Below are positions 49,762-62,800 of a DNA stretch of 64,000 nucleotides, one piece after another. Below the pieces are notes generated by a model. The model saw only the letters and a list, made by a program, of their open reading frames with translations. It made no database searches and was not told where the DNA came from. The DNA is from Argentina anserina (Eukaryota > Streptophyta > Magnoliopsida > Rosales > Rosaceae), in NCBI RefSeq assembly GCF_933775445.1, contig NC_065876.1, positions 24,738,001 to 24,802,000 on the forward strand, in the 5' to 3' direction. The position numbers and the translations under genes are program-made. Positions within the stretch are counted from its first letter, which is position 1. Each line of letters begins with the position of its first letter.

Positions 49762-50734
49762 GCGTCAAATTCTAAGAATGGCACATAAGATTTAGGCGAC
49801 TAAGAATATTTCTAAACAATCAAAACAGTGCCTGACATATTAAACCCGACCTAGTATCAATGCATACCGTCAACTTCGTACAACTTTCGTCAAATGTGTG
49901 AGGGTAAATTTATCAACTTCTGTTTCCTGCCATTCCAACAATGCTACCCAATTTCCCTCCAAAACTCCAAAAAGTCCTCTCTTTTTTTCCCTCCAAATAG
50001 TAAAGTGTACACCCAGAAAATAAGTGCAGAATCTATATATGTGCGTTTAATTTGTAAAGCCAAAGATTAGAAGTGTAGAGTCTCATGAAGGACATGTCTG
50101 CAGAAACAATTTGAACCAGACATTTATGGGGCATAATTAGCAACTAAACAAAAAAAAATGTGTAAAATAAATCAAAGTAAAACGTTGGGAACATGATTTA
50201 CCAAAATAAAACATTCTGGAAACATACATATATATTATACATTAATTGGCATTTGGCATTGTTGAAAATAGAAAATGAACCAGATGTTACACAAAAGCGT
50301 GGCATTTGCTAAGTTCCGAAAAAGCAAAAATAGAAGAGATACCACCATAACAATTAGTTTACATGCCAAACAAAATACTAGTTGTAGACCTATTTAATTA
50401 GCTTTGATCAAATAAAGTAGGTCTTCATGGTTTCTAAAGTCTCATCGATCTGCACTTGGTTCTTTGGAGGTTGACCATTTGAATGGTTGTAGTGCTTGCA
50501 CCAGAAGTTGTAACAAGCCTCCTTGCGGGTATCATTTAGCATAGCCTCCCTATGACAATTCAATAAGATGGTAGAAATACCCTCACACATTTGACATAAG
50601 TTGCGCGAAGTTGACGGTGTGCACTGATATTGGGTCGGGTTTCATACGTTGGGCACCGTTTTAATTATTTAGAAACAATATCTACTTTAATTATCAGTTA
50701 TCCAAATCTCATGTACTATTTTTAAAATTTTGCC
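49762..50734. mobile_element. Element with long degenerate terminal inverted repeats
   Basis: From the left edge inward and the right edge inward (inverted) the same text recurs over about 150 bp: ACATRAGATTT, CTAAAYAATYAAAAC, AAACCCGACC, ACCGTCAACTTCG and GTCAAATGTGTGAGGGTA. Similarity is best in the inner 50 bp. Long TIRs suit a Mutator-like non-autonomous element, but no convincing target duplication was found. The interior has no coding content. Confidence 0.6.
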
Positions 50735-51433
50735 TATATGAGTTAGAACAACTACACAAAATACATGCCGGTAGGGCGTATTCCTTATATATGGTAGGAC
50801 GCATTCCTTATATATTTTATGAAATTTTTGAACAAAAAAATGAATCTCTAGGTAGACTAATCAGAATTTTGTGGAACATCAGACATTAATCATGTTCACT
50901 GAGAAGCTAATAATATGAATTGAGGCCAACGGATTTTCTATCGACCCTCGATACACGCGCGCATGTATTACTTAAAAATCGGTGTACACCAAAGAGGAAG
51001 GAAGATAAATCTTGGTTGGCTTGCATCACCCTCGAATTGTATTTGTTTCTTTCTCATATTCTTCTTCTCATTGGTCATATGCATACGCTATTATGTACAA
51101 GTACAACAATAACCGTTATCTAAAGGCATGGACATTAGTCACATTACGGCTTAGTTCTGCTACGCTACACTTTGGTCGTCAGATACAAAGTATGTAGAAA
51201 CATATTAATTGATCCTTAATTCCGGCCCCTTCACGCAAGACTCAAGAATGAAAACCCATGAGTCTAAATCCTAAAATAAGAAAGGAATAGAATTCATTCG
51301 GTTTATGATGAATTGTTAAAGCCGCGTATATAAACAAACAAACGAGGCCCCGGTCCCCAACCCGTTTGAATTTTTGAGTTCAGCCAAATTTTGGAGGAAT
51401 TTGATATATAGGGGACCCAAGTCTCGATCAGCC

Positions 51434-51481
<48 letters not shown>

Positions 51482-51884
51482 CATCTATGGTGTTCTTAGA
51501 TGAAAAGTATTTGTGAGAGCTTAAGCATACAACTGATACAAGGAACCTGACAGGGTCTATGATACTATAATTTGAAAGTGTGGGTCAAATTTTCCCGTGT
51601 ACAATACTATAATTTGAATATTGTGTTTGTTTGATTGCAGAGATTTCGGTGAAAAAGACGTGAAATCACAATAGAAAGGGAGAGATGGAGTAAACGGAAG
51701 ACAGATCAATTCCATCTTAATCGATCTTAATTGAGTAAGGGTAGTGCCCTAAAATCCTAACGTACACTACTGAACTGATGAAAGTGAAACAAAAAATGGG
51801 ATCAAATAGAAATATCTCTTAACAAGCTAACAACGAAACACACACAATTAGAAAAACCGAAAATGGAACTATACATATACACCT
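50735..51884. other. Intergenic with a local repeat and GA microsatellite
   Basis: A short direct repeat around GCGTATTCCTTATATA occurs twice at 50777-50815. A pure GA run of about 21 units lies at 51438-51480. No gene was seen. Confidence 0.6.
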
Positions 51885-53127
51885 CCCGCTTTTCTCTCAA
51901 AAACTCTCTAAAAAAACCCTAAGAGGACGCCGTCACCCTTTCCGTGCCTGTCCGGCTTCGCCTAGGCGTCGGCGATGGCCTCTAGCCTAGCCGGCGTATG
52001 ATCGGTGCGGCCGGACGGGGGTTGCTGGATTAGTTGGCACACCTATAGTGCGGTGGGGGAAATTGGTCGGGGGTTTCTCCCTATCTCAATTGAGGGATAT
52101 AGCTCTACTGCGACGACGGGTCGAGATCAAAGCTGAAGGAGGGTTTTGCTTGGTCGGAGAAGTGGTTGGTGAAGCTTGTAGGTCGGCGAGCCGGATCTGG
52201 TCGATGGCTGATTAGAGCTTTGGATCGGTGGCTTGGCCAAAGGTGAATCTAATTTTTGTGCAACGCTTCTTCGTGCTGGCTGGTGTGGGGTGTGCCGGGA
52301 AGGCTGGCATCGACCACCGAGGATCGGAGGCTGGCGGTGATTTTCCAATAACCCATCGTCGGTTGGGGTTCGGTGGCAGGATAGTGAAGATGAAGACTTG
52401 GGCCGGGAAGATGGGAGATGATCTACTTGCTGGTTTGCTTTATTGGGTTTGGGTTTTGTCTAATAAGTGCCCCTTTTCGGGGGGAAATTCTAATATACAT
52501 CAATGTATGTTATACATCTCATATCCGACGGTCGGTATTATTTTGTGAGTGGGGTCAGAAAAATAATATATGTTGTCAATCGTCGGATGTGAGATGTATA
52601 GTAGATTAACCCTCTTTCGGTGCCATGTTATTGTTAGTTTATTTATGTTGCTGCTCTATGCTTTAGTTTTGGTTGGTCTTTGTTTTCAATAATACACTGC
52701 TCTAAGTTAGCAGGTGGAAGTTGGTGTTGGTTTGGTTTATGCACCTTGAGTGTTGGGTCTGGCCTAGGACGGCGGTGAGTTCCTAACATTGTCAAATGGT
52801 CGCAGTCTCCTAGTAGTAGGATGAGACGTTGTGTTGTCGGATATATTTCCGTGCGGCAACATAGTAGGAAAGTTGCACTAGTATTTGTTATGATGCTTGT
52901 CATTAGTACTTTTAGTACTATCAATACAATTGTCTTTCCGTTATGTCACCGCTTTGTCAAAACAAATGGAGTAGCCAATGTAGAACTCTTTGCTAACTGG
53001 TGCATTTTAGAATACGTTACTTTTTGTAATTTGGGGTTATGGTGTTTTGTCCCCTCCCTGTATTTTATGGTTTCATTAATCAAGACTTAAGGGCGGCCGC
53101 ACATGCTCTTCTTCTTAAAAAAAAATG
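51885..53127 (+). mobile_element. LINE-like element, internally deleted, with poly-A end
   Basis: A GC-rich leader (about 51900-52470) is followed by a 3' segment ending GGGCGGCCGCACATGC, a CTTCTTCTT run and a stretch of nine A (53118-53127), resembling the 3' end of plant L1 LINEs. The two coding regions are missing. A related 3' segment occurs at 36891-37150. No target-site duplication was confirmed. Confidence 0.45.
52495..52612. repeat. Small inverted repeat (MITE-like) inside the LINE-like region
   Basis: TATACATCTCATATCCGACG near 52510 is matched, inverted, by TATACATCTCACATCCGACG near 52600; the pairing extends weakly on both sides of a central ATTATTTT/AAAATAAT. Confidence 0.55.
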
Positions 53128-54192
53128 AAAATGAGGAAAACTCATTAGGGAGCTTCTATTCATACTTCCAAAATCGACACTTGGACATCTTTGGTAATTA
53201 GACCTCCAATTCACTCTAACAAACAACTAAAATGCTATTTAGAGCTCCCTAATTTTCCCAACACACCCATAGTCTAATAAAATCAACAAAAATCTATTTT
53301 TTACATTAAAAATTTATTCAATTGATTCAAACCTATTATAATTATATTAGTCTCTCAAACTTGAACATAATCACTGTACAATTAGCAAATAAAATGTATC
53401 TACAGTTCATAACAATGAAATTCATTTAGGTGGCTGGATCATACTAAACTAGAAAAATAAAAAAAGTAAATAAAAATAAACGTCTACACAGTGATAACAA
53501 TATTTATGCTAGGATGCATGTGAGTTATTGAAAATGATAATATGATCGTTTAGCTAGATGAAAGCCGTTCAAAATTATTATTATAAGAAAGTTTTTCAGA
53601 AAACATAGGTATGATGTTGAAATATTTGTGTTTTTTGTTTATTCTTATATTTGTCCGTAGTAATAATATCGCATTGACAAAGTCAACACTAAATTGAAAA
53701 ATGATTGAGGTCTAAATATTATTTTGAGAGGTATAAATAGAAACTCCTTTTTTTTTATTTGAGTATAAATAAGAGCTCAAACCCATAAAATCACACTATT
53801 ACAACATGTAAGATGCCAAAGAACCGGAGTTAATTACGTACTTAATTTGATTAGCCAATGCATATTTAACATCATTGAAGTTAGGCATCCAACATTTGAC
53901 GCATACTATATGATAATCCTAACCATTTTCGTTTTGATTATTTTTTATAGTCTCACTGATATAGGTTGAAAAGGGTAGGAGTCAAGTAAAAAAATCGATC
54001 TAAAGTGAAAATATGTCACCTGGAGAATTATTCTTGTGAAGGAATAAACTTTTTCTAGAGCAATATTGTTTTAAGGAAAACACGTCTTAAAGGGAATTTA
54101 TGTCTATAAAATAGTACACTGATTAATTCATATAATAATCAAACTAGTCTTATTTTTTTAGCAAGATGAAACCAGGCTTACAAGCCTTTTCT
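53128..54192. other. AT-rich upstream region of the bHLH gene
   Basis: No coding frame or defined repeat was seen. It presumably holds the distal promoter. Confidence 0.5.
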
Positions 54193-54200
54193 TATATAAA
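54193..54200 (+). promoter_or_regulatory. TATA box of the bHLH93-like gene
   Basis: TATATAAA lies about 90 bp before the start codon, predicting transcription from around 54225 and a roughly 65-bp purine-rich leader. Confidence 0.6.
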
Positions 54201-54290
54201 CTTCCACCTGGTGCATCTTGTTATCAGGGCACTTGCATCAAACATTCCCAAAAGAAACAAAGCAGAAAGAAGAGAGGGCTAGGGAGAGAG

Positions 54291-55673
54291 ATGGAGCTCA
54301 ATGAACATAGTTTCTTAGAGGAGCTATTAGCTTTTAGAAGAGATAGTTCATGGGAGACGATTCTCCCAGAAATAAATGAGTTCTTGTCCAGTAGCACCAG
54401 CTGGAGTAGTTTTGATTACTTCAACAATCAAATCCCATCACCATTTTTTCTAAACTCTTCTTCCAGCCAAGAATTCTCACCTCCATTTGAGCCAAACTTG
54501 AACAACTATCATAACAGCATTACCTGCTTCAATGAAGGGTACTACCCCTTGGGCATTGATGCTAATCATGAACTGCTGTCAGCTCCACAGGTCACCACGG
54601 ATTCTTCTTACAACACACTCGGTGATACACCGCCGTTTCCTGTTCAGGAAGACAGCAATCCATGGTCCATGTTCGAACAAGAAGAGCTGAGCATACTTGG
54701 AGATGAAATACACAACTTGGAGACTCAAGCTGCTGCTTGTAAAGTAGAGCAAACTCAGTCCTCCTCCTCCCCTGAAGCAGCTCAAGTGTTCAACATGGGT
54801 ATGCGTGTAGAAAGAAATAGCAGAGCTAGTAAGAAGTTGCAGGGGCAGCCATCAAAGAATCTAATGGCTGAGAGAAGAAGAAGAAAGCGGTTAAATGACC
54901 GCCTTTCGATGCTAAGATCAATTGTTCCTAAGATAAGTAAGGTGAGTTTTTAATTATATGTACTGCTGTGGTAAAATTTGTACACATTTATTGATTATTT
55001 GCTCGTGTGAAGTCTAATTTTCTTGGTTATGGTGGTTTTGCTAGATGGACAGAACATCGATACTTGGAGACACCATTGATTACATGAAAGAACTCCTGGA
55101 CAAAATCAACAACTTGCAGCATGAAACAGAAGAAGAGGGTTCAGATCAGTTGAATGTGATGAGACTTTTCAAGGATAAGAAACCAAATGAAATGCTAGTG
55201 AGGAACTCACCCAAGGTATGTTTCTTTGCATACTAGAGCTCGATTTTGAAAACCCCAATTTCTGAATTGGGAAACTTGTATATTTCTGTTACATGCAGTT
55301 TGATGTTCAAAGGAGGAATGTGGACACAAGGATAGAGATTTGCTGTGCAGGAAAGCCAGGGTTATTGTTATCTACAGTTACTACCTTGGAAGCATTAGGC
55401 CTTGAGATTCAACAGTGTGTTATTAGCTGCTTTAATGATTTTGCAATGCAAGCTTCTTGTTCAGAGGTGATGCACTATTAAACTTTTAGTTTTATTTATT
55501 TATTCTTTAGATACAATAATGGCATCCTTATGTTTTTTATTAGATTGCTCTCGTGTCTCATGGTGTCATTGATGTCATGTAAACAGGGTTTGGATCAGGG
55601 AACACTTGTAACTTCTGAGGACATGAAGCAAGCTCTGTTTAGAAATGCAGGGTATGGAGGAAGGTGTTTGTAA
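54291..55673 (+). CDS. bHLH93: bHLH transcription factor, bHLH93/bHLH61-like
   Basis: Nuclear DNA-binding factor expected to bind E-boxes as a dimer. Arabidopsis bHLH93 (NFL) promotes flowering in short days and can pair with stomatal-lineage bHLHs. Exons 54291-54941, 55045-55215, 55299-55466 and 55587-55673, all GT-AG and in phase, encode 358 residues (Arabidopsis homologue about 350). The N-terminal [17 protein letters not shown] is a family signature. The basic region [17 protein letters not shown] is at about 189-205, with the helices continuing across the first intron ([25 protein letters not shown]). The C-terminal ACT-like domain spans about 275-330 ([18 protein letters not shown]) and the protein ends [11 protein letters not shown]. 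No damaging change is seen. Confidence 0.95.
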
Positions 55674-55831
55674 TTGACCATCTAGTTACCCTAAAGTGAG
55701 AGATGAAAATGGAGAAGTAAGAAATTTGTGGTAAAAGCTTTTTTATTTAATTTTTCGGGGAGATGGCTTTTTCCATGTCCGGAACTTCAATGACATTTGA
55801 AATTGAGATGGAGGATCTAGTTTTCGTTGTT

Positions 55832-56025
55832 TTTTTTTGGTACAATAAAATGGTGGACGGGTGGGTTTAACACTCTGGGCCCGGAGAGCAGATACGGTAC
55901 ATGTCATCCTCAGTGAGTGTTTTTCCGGATGATCGAACTAGTGACCTCCTATTACCAGGAGTATCACATCAACATTCGCCCAACATGCAGATGTAGCCTG
56001 CATTACCACTACACCAATCCCTGGT
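55832..56025 (-). mobile_element. tRNA-derived SINE in the bHLH gene's 3' flank
   Basis: On the minus strand the element begins ACCAGGGATTGGTGTAGTGG (A box) with B box AGTTCGATCATCC about 75 bp further on, and ends in a poly-A tail. It is bounded by a perfect 18-bp duplication, GATCTAGTTTTCGTTGTT, at 55814-55831 and 56026-56043. That identity marks a fairly young insertion, antisense to the bHLH gene and about 160 bp past its stop codon. On the gene's sense strand it contributes an AATAAA at 55844-55849. Confidence 0.93.
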
Positions 56026-56043
56026 GATCTAGTTTTCGTTGTT

Positions 56044-59000
56044 CATTAAATAATGATGTATGATCGATCATAGAGAAACATGTGCTGCTTCAGTAGGAGA
56101 AGTTCAAGCATGTAAAGTTCCTTTTTTATTCATACATCCAAAGAGGAATTAGTGTTTTCAAATTTACTTGTCCAAGAAAATGTTCAAATTAGTGAGAAAA
56201 CTGTGTTATTGGTAATTATGTTTTGCAGTGCGAGTTATCTTTCAGGTATGTCACGTATGTCACTGTTATATAAAAGTAAATAGAGTGGTCATTAAAACAA
56301 TATTTGTTAGTTATGGTATCGTTGAGTACTTGTTTGTATAGATTGCTAATATTATTCCATGTCTTTGTAATTAGGAGTTTATGCTTTATGTCCATTTGTA
56401 TTCGACAATTTTATTAATTAAGGGTTAAAAATAGTCATACAAACTTTTTTTTTTCAAAAAAGAAAATACTCAAATTAGTTAATAAACAACCAATTTCATT
56501 AGGTTGCATTTCTACGGCATTGTGATGGGTACCACATATTCATTTTATGTAAGATAAACTAAAATTACAATCATTTTGGACCATATGTAATATATTGACG
56601 TACAATAAATTTTGACACATTTATTTTATAATGATTGCATATGATTGAACCAAGTTACGTACATTATTAGCAGCACGTCAAAATTGTATGTGGAGAGATC
56701 GGAGTAACTACTGACCTACTGTAGAACTAAAATGACACATAATTAATTTGTGCGTATGATGTGCAAGTAACATCATAATACTTTTTCGACTTGTCGAGTA
56801 CAATTTGGTCTAACAACATTAGTCACCACTTTATATGTGGAAGGTTGTGAGTTTGACTCATAATAAACTTTTTGTAGTATTTGAGTTCTTTGTTTGATGA
56901 AAAATACTTGTCAAGAAAACCAAGCGGCCGGCAATGAAAAGCCCTAGTGGAGGGCTCATTTTTATTACACGGCGACAATCGTAGCCCGTAAATCACTAAT
57001 GCACCGGTAGTGTCCTAATTTAACCACATTTATGATTTGTAGTTTTAATCTCAAAATGACTCGGTATAATTGAGTATTGTTTACTCACTTATAAGTTGTA
57101 TTTTATTTATCATTTTTCAAAGGTAGAATCTCTTGTTTTCAACAATTTTTTTTTCATTCTCTTTGTAAGTTTGTATCAGAGAAATCTTGGATCGTCATTT
57201 TCCTCATTTATATATGTATTTGTATCCCAGTTGCGTTTAAAGCGAATGCGATTATCTCATTCTCAAAAAGAGAAAAGAAAAGAAGGTACGTAATAGATGA
57301 GGTGGGATGGTCGTTATGGTTTTACATCGATCAGTTAAATGTACAAAACGCTTTCCACAGTTCAGTGTATTGCTGAAACTAGTGCAGTAACTTTTCTAAC
57401 TTCTAATTCCTAAATGCATAAAATTTCTGAATGCAGAACCAGATTATACATGAGCACAGAATTTAAAGCGAACTAGCCAAATAAACAAAAACGAGCAGCA
57501 ACGACTTCCAATACAACCACTATATGCTCATGGAACCGACTTGAAATGCCAGTATTTCTTCACCATCTGCTTAGTCTAATTTGGAGTAGCCCCATTCCCC
57601 AATCTCAATGCAAAATAGACTCAATTATCATGACCCTTTCATGGTCCTTGAAGGAAAACAACAAGTAACCCCCCAACATGTAAATTTCGGGTCAGAAGGT
57701 AGGGTTGGCCATCCCTCGATGATTCTGAAATAATTCAGTATGTAGGGTCTCATGTATGTTATAAGGGCCAGGTGACACTTACAGTGATATCATCTTGTGT
57801 TAGCACAGAAACGAAAGTAGTAGCATTTAGGCTATTTACATGTAACGTCAAGGAAAACATTATTACATTCACATAATTATGTGTAACATCAATCTCACAA
57901 TAACCTCCCCTATATTGGCCTTATATATGATATGCGTGTTGTTTGATCCAAGCCTCTAAGATGATCAAATTATTGTGAGGTGTTCTACGCTCACGCGTTG
58001 TATCAAAGAGTTTCGTCTTCAAAGAAACTTCACGCCTTCAAGGCATGAGAAGGTCTATATATTAGATAATCCAATTGCAACACTATACTAATCAATTGAC
58101 TAGCTAGCCGACCACCTTACCTTGCGATTAAAAAGCATGTATAGACCTAAAGAATGAACGAAATGGAAGTAATTATTCCCCCCTTTATTATCGATCAGTT
58201 GTGAAATCTATATTGCTCTTGTCCCACCATATATTCCTCTTTCTTGATCATTTATGCGTTTTATACTTGAAAGTTGAAACTTGATTTCTAATCTCAAAGG
58301 AAGGCTAGCTAGATTTGCATCGACATGATCCTCAACTCACTTTTCCCACTACAGCATGTGGATCTTTTGAAATGACCTAAAGGAGATGGAAGTTCCAATT
58401 ATGAATGTTTTACAATGGTAATTGTAACGAAGGGGAAAAGAGAAGGAATTGAGGCATTTCTAAACAAAGTATCTAGCTAGGAAGACGGCAAGTTCTTTTC
58501 ATGCAATAATCTGCATAGATCTTTTTGTTTTTTGGCAACTAATCTGCATAGATCTGAATACCAAATAACAAATGCACCATATTGGTAATTGGTTTTAAAT
58601 AATGCTGTCTGCTCTTTCTGCTGCAATCATTCTTTTGTTGACAATGCCCTTCATACAGTACGATGTGTATAATATAAATTTCATGCACCGTGAGCAGCCG
58701 AGAGTAATTAAGTTAATTGCTGGGGGAAAAAATTAATGGAGAGGTTGTTTTATTTATTTAATTCTTTTTTATTTGTCTTTTCAAATCTTTGTGTGCTAAA
58801 AAAAAACACATGCTGTTACAACGTGAATGTGAATTGCTTAATTCACCTCAATCACATTATGTCTTTGACGATCGGTCATGCAAAAGAGTTAAAGTGGAAT
58901 TATGGAAAGTATTATATCATGAGAGCCTGAGCAAGTGCCTTGTGTTCAAACTTTTATGCAGAAGAGAAAGCTGTTGTATAATCGTTGAACATTTTGATGA

Positions 59001-59823
59001 CTAGTTGTCTCTTTTTCTTTTCTTTTTTTTTTGGTCAATGATGATGACTAGTTGTCTGTACCGGTGGTGTGGAGTCTAACCAAGTTGAGAGTTTTGACAT
59101 ATCCACATCGAGTGTTTAACTCGAGCAAAATAAGAACTCTTTTTCTTTCTTCGGTTAAGCTTCCATCTTTTGATCATACGGTTTATACCTGTTCGGTTTT
59201 CATGCGGAGATATAAGTGGTACAGGAAGAACAAATAGCATCTGTTCAAAACAAACCATGAATGAGATGCTCTCTCCAACCGAATGTAGAGAAACCATACA
59301 CTCACGAACAGCCGAGACTACTCACTGTCACTGACATCCCCCATCAAACACATACCAGATTCTTTGGTCTTCTACCCATACACTCGTGTCCGTGCTTCAT
59401 AGGTAGAAGATGGTTCTCTGTGAATGCCCAGAGCTATCGACACGAAGCATTGAACTGCTTTAAATCCATTCAAACTTGGATTCAACGGAATCAACGCAAA
59501 TGCAGAAAATATTTCTAGTGAGGTCCAACGAGTAAGAAAGAAAAATGGAGGAACAATTTATTGAGCGTTGTCTACTAGTTAACGAAACATTTGGTGTACC
59601 AGCTCCTCAATAATGACTATTCCAGTTAAACCATATGTGAGTTTATAACCAATTTAACAGGCTTCATATCTATAAGACTTCAACTGAGAATCGTCAAATT
59701 GCCTAACAGAACTAAGCAGCCTTAAAGACGCTAACTTACTCGTTTTCCCTGTATAAATAATCAAGAAAAGGTTATCTCCACGGGCCACTGAAAATTAAGG
59801 TTCCAAACATTCATGGGATACGA
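56044..59823. other. Intergenic, nothing recognised
   Basis: AT-rich sequence between the bHLH gene and the phosphatase gene. Short frames near 57100, 58740 and 59260 show no domain. Confidence 0.6.
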
Positions 59824-62800
59824 CTACTTAGAAAGTTGTTTCTTCTCATCTGCAACGTCACTAGGCAAATCAAGCCCCTGAGGAATTTTTCCAGGATAAT
59901 TGGTTGCTGAGGCGGAATTTGACCCCATCAAACTGCAAACGTAACAAGAAAAACGTCAAGATGAAAATTGAGGGAAAATAAAGACTGCATGAAATTTTTC
60001 AGACAAGCTTACCCCCTATCAACAATGACCATAGAACGAAGCTCGCAATTGGCAAAGCTGCATATCAAAACACCACTCTTATGGTTATTATTCATCAAAA
60101 ATAAGAGAACGGAGAAAAATGGCTGTGCTTGGTACAAACTAAAAAAGTCTTACGAATCAAGCCATTCAGACTGTCACTCTTATGGTTATCAAAAAAAGAA
60201 AACGGAAAACTGTGGTTGTGCTTGGTACAAACTATAGAAGTCCAAGGAATCAAGCCCTCAGATGGCAACTGATACAAATCTAACATTCTGGTGCTTTAAT
60301 AAGTAAACACTAAACACCTAATAGCTTCCTAATGTACATGTGTGCAATTGTTTAGAAAAATAATTAACGGCCAGGTAAGGGTTCTCAGCCAATTTCAATG
60401 TTTACAATCACAATAAAATATTTAAACCTGATTCAACCAATACAAACTTGCCATTAGATAAACCAAGCAAAATAACTTACTGCGTGGATATTTCACTCTT
60501 AATGGATGAATGGCAATCATTTCCAAAAGCACCCAAAGTGTGGTACAAGAATCCGCTATGGGTAACAATTGCAATATTGTTTTCTTCACGTGTCCACAAC
60601 CTGCACCGATTCAGAGTCGGAAAAGAGAATATGAAATCAAAAACTTATGATATCTCCAATACAGGAACTGATAAAAAATGACAAATGAAGACAACTTCAT
60701 TGCTACGAATTAATCATGATTATCTAGGGTCATATGGAATAATAGCTAATTGTCGAACAACATAATTTCATTATCTCTCTGTTCAATTTCAGAAAATATA
60801 AGAGCTTGCTTAGCTAACAACGTAGATGCTAATTGGTGTTTTTTTTAACACAAGGGTCAACAACTAGTCTACAGAGCATCATCATAAGGAATATAAGAGA
60901 TAGTACTTAGATCAACATGCATAGAGTCTGAACTATGAACAGATGCAACATTCCCAGACACTTAAGTAAACTGAATTGTGTCAAGGTTCAAGTATTATAG
61001 AATAAACCACTATACCAAGGTTTGATCAATAATTTAAATCTTGAGGTGGTAGAGGTAAGACGACATCATGACAAAGTATACAGTGTACTCAATGAACTGA
61101 ACTCATGAGTTTTCAATCCCGGGGATTGATGTGGCATACGCACAACACTTTCTATAAGCACTCAGCAAAAGTATAAAGTGTAATGCTGTAACACATACAT
61201 TATGACTACTGATATGCATTACAAAAGCATAACACCAACTTCATTTTATACATCCCATCTTAGTATGCTAACCACCATACCCTTCTACACACTTTTCTTT
61301 CCCTAAAAGACCGTCATGTATTTTGTACATCTAAAAGATGCCTATAAGCACTAAGCAAAAGTATAAAGTGTAATGCTGTAACACATACATTATGACTACT
61401 GATATGCATTACAAAAGCATAACACCAACTTCATTTTATACATCCCATCTTAGTATACTAACCACCATACCCTTCTACACACTTTTCTTTCCCTAAAAGA
61501 CCGTCATGTATTTTGTACATCTAAAAGATGCAGTTACAGAACCATTAAACAAAAAGGAAACACAAAAACAACAGAGAGAAGAGTATATGAAAAGAAACAT
61601 GTTAATCGAAGGATCACCAGTTCAAAAACTTCAGTCCCCTAGCTGCAACTTCTTCATCCTTCTCTCTTATGTCTGGCGTCCACAAAATGTCATCATCATT
61701 CTCTATCTAAACAAAAGGTGAATCAAGAAAAGATTCCACTCAAACAAAGTTCATAGATAGGCTAGCAATCCAACTAAGAGTGACAAGAGTATGACAGTCA
61801 CAGTTTTTTTTTGTCAATTCGGAATTACAATAAATTACTTGCCAGTGAGAAGTCAATTGCAGGGAAAAGAGGCCTATACTCGCTAATGCTTCTTCTCTTA
61901 TCACATGGATGAACACCCTGCAGCAAAAAGGAAACACATATTTCAGTACAACCTTCACATGAAAGACAGGATTCCAGATAAATGGTTTGCTCATTAAAAA
62001 TTCAGATGAACAAGCACAGCAAAAATATCTTCTATGAATCTTGCGACTTGATGAAGAGGGCCTGAGCAGAACTTTGTATATAGTACAGGTCTTACTGTCT
62101 TAGAGTGGAACCATCATAAATGTATATCCCATAAATTTACTGTTCAAGCAAGTGTGTCATTGATGAAAGAATTTGATAAAGTTTGAAGCATCTCGGTATG
62201 GCTGAAGGACAAAAACACATAGGATGAACCATTTTTGGCAAAAGAAAAACACATCCTACGACAGATACTTGTCATGCATATAGGAGATAATATGATCGAG
62301 CTTAAACTTGCATTCAACACTACCATGCGAGTCACAGAAGCATATAGCTAAGGCAGGTGAATGCCTACTTAATGAAATAACTAGTCATACACCTAATGCA
62401 ATAATACAGACATGGAATCCAGCACATTTGACAGAAAACAAAAAACATGGATGAAAAAAAGATATGATATCAGTCATATGACTAATTACTCAGTGAAGTC
62501 ACATAGAAATGGTATAAGATACAATGGAAACCAGTACATTTGACATTTACATGAAAGAATAAACTAAGTTTGACATACCAAATGTTCCCGGCATAGCTCA
62601 ACCGCTACAAACGGTGGGCAGTTTAGACTTGAAATTGCAGAATGACTACTGTTCCCCGCATTTGCAACCATTAGAGGAGGTACATCTATCCCATCTGTGT
62701 ATGATCCACCTCCAAAGACGCCCACTGCTGTCTGCATGGTCCTACAATTTAATAATTGATCAAAAGAGGTTTGATTTCAACTTCTAGCAGCTGGTACAGT

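Noticed and set aside
54579..54785. 68-codon minus-strand frame
   Set aside because: Antisense shadow of the first bHLH exon.
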